A DNA stretch of 40,625 nucleotides from the NCBI GenBank assembly GCA_003153505.1, contig PLZA01000024.1:1-40625 (forward strand), written 5' to 3'. The notes under the pieces are model-generated. The model worked only from the letters and a program-made list of their open reading frames with translations, had not been told where the DNA came from and ran no database searches. Origin of the DNA: Candidatus Dormiibacterota bacterium (GTDB lineage: Bacteria; Chloroflexota; Dormibacteria; Aeolococcales; Aeolococcaceae). The translations under genes and the position numbers were made by a program. Positions 33,706 through 40,625 of the stretch are shown here, one piece after another. How positions within the stretch are numbered: position 1 is the stretch's first letter; the number at the start of each line of letters is the position of its first letter.

Positions 33706-34026
33706 ATGAATTTGGATGACATTTCGCGCACCCCAGATCGTCGAGCGGCTGGCGGCGGCGAATCGACGGCGAGGGAGAGCACGTTCACACACTTGGCTCA
33801 CGCGGGGGATGAACTGCCAGCCTCCATAGTGTTCTACTCAGATCCCACTGATCGGAATCGACTCCACGTCGATGCAGTGATCGATCTCCCGGAGGACCGC
33901 TCGGAACTCGGTAAGGTGATGCTGTTCGGCGGCCTGGGGCTGGCAGCGCTCGGTGCGTGGTTGATCTGGTCGAACGGGCAAGGTATTCAGGAGCCGCAGA
34001 CACCGTCGGCGCCGCAGAGCTGGTGA
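33706..34026 (+). CDS. Single-span membrane protein
   Basis: 106 residues. A soluble N-terminal part of 65 residues includes strand-like segments (PASIVFYSDPTDRNRLHVDAVIDLPEDRSELG) and ends in one membrane helix (VMLFGGLGLAALGAWLIW) and a short tail. It lies 15 bp after the DUF2188 gene and 3 bp before the next small membrane gene, so it is in the same transcript. No family recognised. Confidence 0.6.
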   Translation: MNLDDISRTPDRRAAGGGESTARESTFTHLAHAGDELPASIVFYSDPTDRNRLHVDAVIDLPEDRSELGKVMLFGGLGLAALGAWLIWSNGQGIQEPQTPSAPQSW

Positions 34027-34029
34027 GTT

Positions 34030-34257
34030 GTGCCAGCCACTTTCACAGCGAACATCAGCTACTCAGTGCAGGTCAACGTACCGCGGAACGTTGTCATCTA
34101 CTTCGCGATCGCGATCGTGCTGGGGCTCATTCTCGTCCTCACGGTTCGTCAGATCCTGCCCCGTATCGGCGTCGCAGCCTTGCCGGCACTCTCTACTAGC
34201 ACCTCGGACTATTCCCGACCCCCAACGCACGGGTTCGTCCTGAAGAATGGGAGTTAG
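34030..34257 (+). CDS. Small membrane protein
   Basis: 75 residues, GTG start 3 bp after the previous stop. It has one strong membrane helix (NVVIYFAIAIVLGLILVLTV) flanked by a short N-terminal strand (TANISYSVQVNVP) and a basic, proline-rich tail. It is the last gene of the putative LexA-controlled operon. Two tiny membrane proteins in an SOS-type operon suggest a membrane-acting toxin or pore, by analogy only. Confidence 0.55.
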   Translation: MPATFTANISYSVQVNVPRNVVIYFAIAIVLGLILVLTVRQILPRIGVAALPALSTSTSDYSRPPTHGFVLKNGS

Positions 34258-34508
34258 GCTGCCATCCCGCCGGGGGCGCCCAAGGCCTCTGTTTGTCGAG
34301 CGATTTCGCCGGGGGCAGGCGACAGCGATGTGCGGCCCTAAACGAAGACCGATTCACACGAGTGTGGGCCTGCCTGTTCGACGGACCACCACGATGTCGG
34401 GAAGGACAGCTGCACACTCGAATGGTCACAACGGCTGCCCGCAGTCGAGAGACGGGTGGGGAAGAGGAGCCATGGGCTACCGCCGCTCGCCCCTCTGGAT
34501 GTCAACGC

Positions 34509-34656
34509 GATTCCAATTGATTCCAATACGCGCGCTCTAGTCGTCATTCCAACCAAATCGCGACGAAACCACTGTTTTTCGAACTCATTTAACCGGAGCT
34601 AAATAAGTGCTGGTCTGGGGGACCAGGGGTCGCAGGTTCGAGTCCTGTCTCCCCGA
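34509..34656 (+). repeat. att-like site E: tRNA-Pro(GGG) 3' half with left arm-type repeats
   Basis: The core at 34610-34656 is the best preserved: CTGGT-CTGGGGG-ACCAG makes a 5-bp anticodon stem with a 7-nt loop (U33, GGG anticodon, G37), followed by variable loop GGGTC, T arm GCAGG-TTCGAGT-CCTGT and acceptor CTCCCCG plus A. GATTCCA occurs at 34509-34515 and 34519-34525. The stretch CGCGCTCTAGTCGTCATTCC just right of these arms is shared exactly with site C, as is CGGACGC after the core. There is no 5' tRNA half. Confidence 0.8.
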
Positions 34657-34847
34657 CGGACGCCAACAGATTGATGGCGAGGTCGGGTTGCCCCTAGACG
34701 GCAATAAGGATCAACGCACCGCACGTGCCGCGCCTCGCGGACAAGGCGAACATCAAACTCGAGGACGGTGCGGCAGACACGTCAGAGCTCAGTCTGCACG
34801 CACCCACAGGACCCGCGAGGCAAGTCAAGGGCGTAGGAGACGCAACT

Positions 34848-36857
34848 TCACGGTAGGCTCCCAAGAGGAGTGCGACGGAGGAGGCGAGCCAGCGCCCGGG
34901 AGATACGGAGTAGCCAGCCTTCTTGAGATAGGCGCAGGATCTCAACCTCGGGTAGCGCATAGCGTCGGAGGACGGCGTTTGCCGCGCGGATGCCAGAGAC
35001 AACAGCTCGCTCCTGCATCCAAACGCTCCAACCTGCGTCCGTCCAGTCACCAGCAAAGTAGAGGCCGGTCACACCAGTATCGTCGGTGGGTCGGTAAGGT
35101 GCCTGCCCCGGGCCATAACGCGTGAAGGTTCCCGGCATCCGGCGTACATCAACGCTCAGCGTGATGTCCGGTGAGACGAGATTAGCGCGGTCATATGCTG
35201 AATGAATCAAGCGAAGGTCATCGAGTACGGCATCGAGTACAGCATCGTCGGAGGCGATCAACAACGCGCCTGGTCTATAGCACTGCACCTCGACGACTTG
35301 GCCTTCAGAGGTGATAGTCGTATCGAAGCTGTCCACATGGAAGAAATTGTCGATGTACTTGAACCCAGGAGTGATGGCTGTGTCGATATCAGGCCGCATG
35401 CGTATATCTGGCCTGAACCACATTCTGACAACGATCACCGGTGTGGCATCGAGGTGTGCAAGGGATTCGCGCAGCTCGTGGGGGAGGTGGTCAGTGCGCG
35501 CGACGAGCTGCTGGGCTTGGCCAACATCGGTTGCGACAATCACGTCGGTCGCAGCGCTGGCGGGGGGTGGTTCGGGTCCGAGCACCTCGACTAGCCCAGT
35601 ACCCGTATCCCGGCACTCGAACGCGGTTAGAGGAGCACTTGGCGGACCGGCAACAACGGCTCCGCTGGCGTCATAGCGTCCGCCATGACACGGACAGAGA
35701 AGACATCTATAATCAGACTGCCACCCAACTGTGCATCCCGCATGGGTGCACGTCCCAGACAGAGCGACAAGTCCAGCTGTCCCCCGGCTGACCAGAATCG
35801 GAATGCCGCCAAGTCCTGTGCGGAGCGCGAACCCTCCCGTCGGGATTTCTGACCGGTGGATGCTCAGCAGCACGACCGATGATGGCGGAACAGCGGCAGG
35901 AGCCTTTGTGCTCGCGAGACGGATTCCAGTCACTGCGCCTACCTTGATCTCCAAGGCATTGCAGGGCTGATCCAGCTGGATTGTCACCCCGAGCGTGTTG
36001 AGACCTTTCTGAAGTGGGCTAAAGATCACATCGGCAGGCAAGCCTCGCGCCCATCGGGCAACGATGGACTGCTGGTCATGTACAACATAGAATTGGAGTC
36101 CACTTAAGCCGCATGCTGCCGAAACGCGGTCGGGTATTGTGAAATCGAAGGAGAGGATAAAAGGGGCAAATACTCGCTCTTGGGCTTGTGGCGAAACGCC
36201 GCAATGGTCGAGCAGGCGCTGGAACGAGAACGGGTCGTATCTGGCGTAGTCTTTCTCGTGATCAAAGGCGAGGAGGTGGACACCGAAGCGCGCAACGCTC
36301 AGGAGATCAGAAAAGGAGAGGAACTTGGCGCGCAGGAATTGCGCGATGATAAAGAGAGGGCTGGGGAGGTTCAGAGGTGGCAGAACGTACTCACTGCCAT
36401 CGGTGAGCAAGAGGTGGGAGCCCTTCGCACGCACAAGAGCAGCCGAAGGGTCGACACCAGCCCAACGCAGCATGCGGTCGAAGTTGCGGTAGTTCATCCA
36501 CCAGCCGTGCACTCCGTGTTCACGGCTCCGACCGCGGCTATGCCGACTCCACACCTTTCCCGCGACTTGCTCGGCTCCGTCTACGACCGTGACGCGGAGG
36601 CCGGCGCGCGCGAGAACGTAGGCTGCCGCGAGTCCGGCGGGTCCCGCTCCGACGACATAGACCTCGCCGCTGGGCAACGAGTCGCGGCGACCCTGGGAAG
36701 ATTCCCGAGCCTCAGGGAGAGAGTCGGTGATTGGAGTACCTGTACGGATCCGGCTACCCTCAGCCAGCCGGCCTGCCTCTGCTGCCATTGGCGGATGATG
36801 CTCGCGGTTAGGCGCCTGCGTTGTCAACGCACGGGTTCGGGGCGCTCCATGGAACAA
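34848..36857 (-). CDS. FAD-dependent amine-oxidase/desaturase-like enzyme with inserted Rieske domain
   Basis: 669 residues (an ATG at 36788 is also possible; no ribosome binding site decides). Dinucleotide-binding motif EVYVVGAGPAGLAAAYVLARAG (about 65-86), then GKVWSRHSRGRSREHGVHGWW and further amine-oxidase/carotene-desaturase-like segments. Residues about 325-425 are an inserted Rieske [2Fe-2S] domain: C370-T-H372, then C388-P-C-H391 and GGRYDASG. The FAD domain then resumes (ASAATDVIVATDVGQAQQLV) and ends with the family's C-terminal motif GLYFAGDWTDAGWSVWMQERAVVSGIRAAN. It probably oxidises or isomerises a polyene or terpenoid substrate with electrons passing through the cluster. It looks intact. 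Confidence 0.85.
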   Translation of the reverse strand: MFHGAPRTRALTTQAPNREHHPPMAAEAGRLAEGSRIRTGTPITDSLPEARESSQGRRDSLPSGEVYVVGAGPAGLAAAYVLARAGLRVTVVDGAEQVAGKVWSRHSRGRSREHGVHGWWMNYRNFDRMLRWAGVDPSAALVRAKGSHLLLTDGSEYVLPPLNLPSPLFIIAQFLRAKFLSFSDLLSVARFGVHLLAFDHEKDYARYDPFSFQRLLDHCGVSPQAQERVFAPFILSFDFTIPDRVSAACGLSGLQFYVVHDQQSIVARWARGLPADVIFSPLQKGLNTLGVTIQLDQPCNALEIKVGAVTGIRLASTKAPAAVPPSSVVLLSIHRSEIPTGGFALRTGLGGIPILVSRGTAGLVALSGTCTHAGCTVGWQSDYRCLLCPCHGGRYDASGAVVAGPPSAPLTAFECRDTGTGLVEVLGPEPPPASAATDVIVATDVGQAQQLVARTDHLPHELRESLAHLDATPVIVVRMWFRPDIRMRPDIDTAITPGFKYIDNFFHVDSFDTTITSEGQVVEVQCYRPGALLIASDDAVLDAVLDDLRLIHSAYDRANLVSPDITLSVDVRRMPGTFTRYGPGQAPYRPTDDTGVTGLYFAGDWTDAGWSVWMQERAVVSGIRAANAVLRRYALPEVEILRLSQEGWLLRISRALARLLRRTPLGSLP

Positions 36858-37024
36858 CTAGCCGTGGTTTGACGTGCCCGTCGCTGCAAGTCCGCGCTTG
36901 CTGAAAGCCGACGTCACGGATCCGTGAGCAGAGCCAGCATCGCTACGCCTCCCTTCTTCATCGCGCCAACAATGTCAAACGCAGCGTAATTGTCGACCCA
37001 GTCCGAATACTCACAAGCTGGAGC

Positions 37025-37837
37025 TACGCTGCACTCACCCCGTTGTCGACCTTTGCGACTGCTCGTGATACCGCGTTGGTAGATAGCGGAGCTGTCGGGG
37101 TTGCGACCGACCTGACCTTCGCAACCATTGCTACAGATTACGGTCTCGAGTCGCTCACCGACGTCTATCCAGAGATCGCAGATACCGCTCCAGTCGACCA
37201 GTTCGTCACCCCAGATTTCGAGTCCATGGAACTTGGCCTCGATCTCGCTGGTTTGGATGAGGAAGCCAAGACTCTCGGTGTGGATGACTTCTCCCTGACT
37301 GACGCAGTCGCCAACGACATCAGCGACGGCAACCTGGACGGCAAGGATCAAGGCGCTCCCGTTGCGATCACACCGGACGTGCCCTTGCCCTCCGACGCGA
37401 ACACGTCATTGCTCCAGGCAGGTATCAACACCTTTGCTGCCTCCAAAGCCAACCTCACTGCACTCCTTGCGCCCGAAGTCGCCTCCCAGATGGGACCACT
37501 CAGCCCTAATACCAGTGGGTTCTATGCTGTCGCCAACGGCCTGCCATTCTTCACCGACGGTGCCAGCGCGGTCGTGCAACTCATTTCCGCCAGCGGTGGT
37601 ACAGCGCCGTACCTTTGCACCCTAACCGGCGGCGGCTTACTGTCCCATTTCACGCTCCACGGCTGCCAGCTCCAGTACGACGGCACTCGCATTCTCGGCA
37701 GTGGATCAATCGCCACCAGCAGTCCCTTCACGGTCCAATCGCGCGGGGTGTGGGTGCTGCTCGCACTTAGTGGCCATCCGGACCGGCTTACGGGCCTGTG
37801 TGTCCGAGAGGCCGGAGGCCAGTCATGGTTTGGTTGA
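37025..37837 (+). pseudogene. Secreted surface-protein fragment, both ends lost
   Basis: The frame reads like the middle of a large actinobacterial secreted protein: ALTPLSTFATA at the start (normally well inside such proteins), ATDYGLESLTDVYP, DAVANDISDGNLDGKDQGAPVA, then an Ig-like putative domain (SASGGTAPYLCTLTGGGLLSHFTLHGCQLQYDGTRILGSGSIATSSPFTV). There is no signal peptide or start codon of its own. After SPFTV (about 37738) the sequence turns into an arginine-rich string unlike the family, so the 3' end is also replaced. The frame closes at 37837. Confidence 0.65.
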
Positions 37838-37860
37838 GCGACCCGGGGTAGGCTCTCTGG

Positions 37861-38060
37861 GTGCTTGCGGTGATTCTGGGGGTGAACGGTGTGAGTGGGC
37901 GCGCGATAGCGTCTGAGCTCTCGGAGTCCGGGTGGGATGTGGTCGGAAGTGGCCGCCACACCGAGCGCTTCCCAGTCCAACTTCGCGACCGCGGCGTCCG
38001 ATTCGTACGTTCGGACCGACACGATCGCACGCCGATTCGGCGGCTGCGGGACGAGGGCAG
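37861..38060 (+). pseudogene. NAD-dependent epimerase/reductase N-terminal fragment
   Basis: VLAVILGVNGVSGRAIASELSESGWDVVGSGRHTERFP is the opening beta-alpha-beta of an extended short-chain dehydrogenase (G-x-x-G-x-x-G region), and RGVRFVRSDRHD is the next strand. After that the frame degenerates into low-complexity arginine-rich sequence; the remainder of the enzyme, including the YxxxK active site, is absent. The 130 bp to the next gene show nothing clear. Confidence 0.6.
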
Positions 38061-38195
38061 CCCCGGTGGCGTTGGCGACCGCCGGCGGGGAGGCCACTTT
38101 GAGCGTGCGGCGGCACCCGAGACGGCGCAACGAGATACCCCTCTCCCGGCTCGGCGACACCCACCTGTCGCGGCGGGCTGCGATCCTGAGCGGAG

Positions 38196-38420
38196 ATGAC
38201 AACCATCGACTTCATGGACAAGATAGCTTGGGAGGGTGGCCCGCTGAGTGCCGTCGAATATGGTCTCTCGGCGTCCGACGCCGATGATCCTCGACTGGGA
38301 GAACTCTGGCAGGCGATCGCGGATCGCTATGCCGGTGCTCGGCGCATCGGCGGATCGTTGGACGAGCTGACGGACGAGCTTTACCGGTACGCGGGATCGA
38401 TAGCGACCGAGCTCGAATAG
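38196..38420 (+). CDS. Small acidic hypothetical protein
   Basis: 74 residues from ATG 38196. Acidic, helical (SAVEYGLSASDADDPRLGELWQAIADRYAGARRIGGSLDELTDELYRYAG), with GCGGAG about 6 nt upstream as a possible ribosome binding site. No family recognised. It is convergent with the DUF6119-type fragment that ends 38 bp downstream. Confidence 0.5.
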   Translation: MTTIDFMDKIAWEGGPLSAVEYGLSASDADDPRLGELWQAIADRYAGARRIGGSLDELTDELYRYAGSIATELE

Positions 38421-38457
38421 GAGGGCGCGCATCTGTCGGTGCGCATCACCGGACGAA

Positions 38458-39699
38458 CTACTGTGTCAGGATCTTTGCGAATGACACACGAAAGCCACGG
38501 TTGGTGAGGTCCTGCACGGTCTTTAGCAGGGTCACCTTGCTAAAGAAGGGGAGCGCCGCGGTCAAGCTGCGTTGGCCCCAGTCGGCAATAACTCCGTACA
38601 CGATCTCGAATCGACCAGTCTCGATTGCATTCTCGAACATTTGGAAGGCGGAGTCGGCGGTCAGACTCGTGATCTTGCCTTGAGCCAACGCGCGAAAGTC
38701 CACGTCGTTTTGGAGGAGGTCGGCCGAGACGAATCCCTGCGAGAAGAGGTGGCTGAGATCACTCGATCCGAGATGTCGCTTGACGTGGATCAGTTGGCTA
38801 CTGCTCGTCAGGATGTCGCAGATCTCAACACCGGTGGTGATAGCGCTCGACCGGATTATCTGTTGGTCGAGCAAGACGGCGTGTGGAGCTAAGCTCTCGA
38901 CGGCCAACCGGTTGTAATCAGACTCGCGCATTCCGGGTTCGGCGGCCGGAAGGGCTACCATCGCGAGCGCGATCTCGTCGATCTGGTGATTGAGATTGAG
39001 GAGGAAGTTGCGCTCGACTTGGAAGAATGCGCCTTCGTCGAGAATAAACGTGTCGTCGCCGAGGGTGAACTCACACGAGAGACAACGCCAGACGGACCAG
39101 TGCCCAGCCACGTGGTCGCCTCCGTCGAGGGCTGCGATCCGCTTCCTCTGGAGATACTCGAGACTGAGGTCGTCGAGTTCGCCGGCAGCTTGCACACCGT
39201 TGAGGAAGTCGATTGGTCGGAGGTCGGGATGCTTCCCGTGCTGACGTGCCTCGAAGTGGTAGCGAAAAGCGTCGACGCGGGTCCAATCAACGATTTCAGG
39301 AGGGGCGAGGTCGAACGCGTCGATGTCATCGCGGTTGCGAAGGCGGTCCAGGATCGCGGATCTAAGAACCGCGAGGCGCCCGGGATTGGTGACTGGCTGG
39401 ATATGGTCGAGCCAGCCGAACCGGTCCCGATAGTCGATGCGGTCATGAGCCTTATCCACCTGTCGGCAGACGCCGCCGAGCTGCGCGAAGCCGACATCTG
39501 CACTGAAGTTGAGGGCGTCCCCGCCATTGATGCGAGTGCCCCGCGCCGCATCGTCCGACGGTCGGTCCGTGGCCGCCGTCAGCACATCTCGGAAGTGATC
39601 CACCTCGAATGTCTCGAAGGTGGTAGCCTGATTGGCCTGGAGGCGCGAACGCAGAACTCGAGACGACCGCCGCGTAGCGTCGACGGAGACGACCTTTCC
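38458..39699 (-). pseudogene. DUF6119 / TIGR04141-type protein, 5' end lost at an IS junction
   Basis: The open frame runs from the stop at 38458 to about 39699, some 413 codons, all family-like: VVSVDATRRSSRVLRSRLQ, VDHFRDVLTAATDRP, YRDRFGWLDHIQPV, FILDEGAFFQVE and the hallmark IHVKRHLGSSDLSHLFSQGFVSADLL. TIGR04141 proteins are about 550 residues with a conserved N-terminal domain that is missing here. At 39699-39702 the sequence switches to transposase coding sequence in another frame. The family is known as sporadically distributed in mobile and defence-rich regions, biochemistry unknown. An ATG at 39603 could still allow a shortened product. Confidence 0.75.
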
Positions 39700-40625
39700 A
39701 GGGCATAGCTGATCCGTTGTTGACGCGGGGGGATGTCGATGACGAGCTTGCCGAGGTGGACGGTGTTGTCATTGCCGACCGCGCGACGAAACTTGAAGCA
39801 GAACACCTCATGGTGGGGGCGTTGTCGAGGCCAGGGCAGATACGCCGACACCAGGTCCGCCGGGGGAACACTGAAGCGGCGGTTGTGGCGGGGCAGATAG
39901 CGTTGCAGGACGACGTTGGCCTCTTCCCGGGTGGCCGCTCCGGCGAGGCGCAACTCACTGCTCAGGCGGTCCTGAAAGGTGCCCCAGAGGCGTTCCACAC
40001 GACCCTTCGCCTGGGGTGAGCGGGCGCGAATGAGCCGGATGCCGAGCTCCTCGAGGAGGCGCCCGAATTGGGTCGGCTCCGCGCACCCGGCGAGCTGCTC
40101 CTCAAGGCTGAGGACTTTCTTGGTGGTGAAGAAGATCGAATGCTGATCGCTGTAGACGGCCATCGGAATGCCCCGCCGCCGCACCACCTCGCGAAGCAGC
40201 TGGAAGTACCCCTGGGCGTCCTCGTGCTCACGGAAGCAGGCCCACGGCACCAAGCCGGTGGCATCGTCAATGCCGCCCACCAGGCTGAGCCAGGGCCCGC
40301 GCCCTTCCAACCAGTCATGCCGGCTGGCGTCAATCTGCAGGAGCATGCCTTCCCGCGGCATCCGGTCACGACGACGACGGTGGCGGGGTGCGCGTCGCTT
40401 GCGCACCGGCGCCACCCCGGCATTGGCGAGGATGCGATGGACGCTCGGCCGCGAGAGCGCGATCCCCTCCTGCTCGGCGAGCATCTCGGTGAGGTGCTCA
40501 CGGTTGAAGCCGACTTACGTGCTCGTCGCCAACTCCACCACCCGGGCTGCCACGCTCGGGTCGATCGCATGGGCCGGGCGCCGGCCTCGGTTGCCGTGAG
40601 CGAGCGCTGCTGCCCCGCGCTCCCG
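39700..40625 (-). pseudogene. ISNCY-type DDE transposase, truncated and with a nonsense codon
   Basis: The minus-strand frame enters from the window edge and reads like a non-classified (ISNCY) transposase: HAIDPSVAARVVELATST, then TAA at 40515-40517, then GFNREHLTEMLAEQEGIALSRPSVHRILANAGV (HTH) and the DDE core (LLQIDASRHDWLEGRGPWLSLVGGIDDATG, RARSPQAKGRVERLWGTFQDRL). The in-frame stop, probably from a TAC codon, would end translation before the catalytic core, though re-initiation at ATG 40484 is possible. The usual C-terminal 100 residues are missing because the coding sequence breaks off at about 39702, where the DUF6119 gene begins. The element is inactive. Confidence 0.8.

Noticed and set aside
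34658..34847. Gene between site E and the Rieske-FAD gene
   Set aside because: No frame has a start signal or protein-like composition.
36914..37351. Minus-strand 145-codon frame
   Set aside because: Antisense to the secreted-protein fragment, whose + strand motifs are clearer.
38000..38195. Continuation of the epimerase as a real gene
   Set aside because: All three frames become arginine-rich after about 38040, with no dehydrogenase motif.

Overview
The window is a high-GC accessory region, most likely from an actinobacterium. I base this on the GC-rich third codon positions, the many GTG starts, the actinobacterial-looking -10 boxes placed 6-7 nt before start codons, an actinobacterial-type LexA palindrome and the types of insertion sequence present. 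I cannot assign a class from sequence alone. There are no housekeeping operons and no complete tRNA or rRNA gene. The region reads as a layered genomic island in which many genes are broken.

The organising feature is a set of five related repeats spread over about 32 kb on the + strand. Three are well preserved (about 2947-3173, 22965-23123, 34509-34656) and two are degenerate (about 12493-12583, 30866-30972). Each good copy ends with what looks like the 3' half of a proline tRNA (anticodon arm, variable loop, T arm, acceptor 3' strand). Short GATTCCA-type repeats sit to the left, like the arm sites of a tyrosine recombinase attachment site. A C-terminal scrap of a tyrosine integrase lies at 10549-10690. 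I read this as successive insertions at one tRNA gene, which split the window into cargo blocks.

Layout: 1-1930 is a pile of IS remnants (IS30, IS3) and an apparently intact IS110-type element. 1946-2743 is an orphan membrane-anchored protein. Block 1 (3.1-12.5 kb) carries a 1322-residue HTH/nuclease-like/superhelical protein, an MbcA/ParS-type antitoxin-like gene, unknown genes, the integrase scrap and a truncated secreted CHAP protein. Block 2 (12.5-23 kb) has a two-gene membrane/beta-propeller operon, membrane proteins, a NERD-domain protein, head-to-head fragments of a peptidase-like gene and an Rhs gene, a metallophosphoesterase with an unknown partner, and two frameshifted genes. Block 3 (23-30.9 kb) looks like a defence cluster: a PIN-TM gene followed by a SIR2-type gene, divergent from an Mrr-like nuclease with long helical repeats. 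Block 4 (30.9-34.6 kb) has small zinc-ribbon genes, a PIN gene coupled to an XRE-ImmA/IrrE gene with its own operator, and a divergent three-gene operon under a LexA-type palindrome. Beyond 34.6 kb are a Rieske-FAD amine-oxidase-type fusion, truncated secreted and epimerase fragments, and a DUF6119/TIGR04141 gene truncated at a fusion with a decayed transposase.

Functional calls rest on motifs read by eye; no database search was possible.
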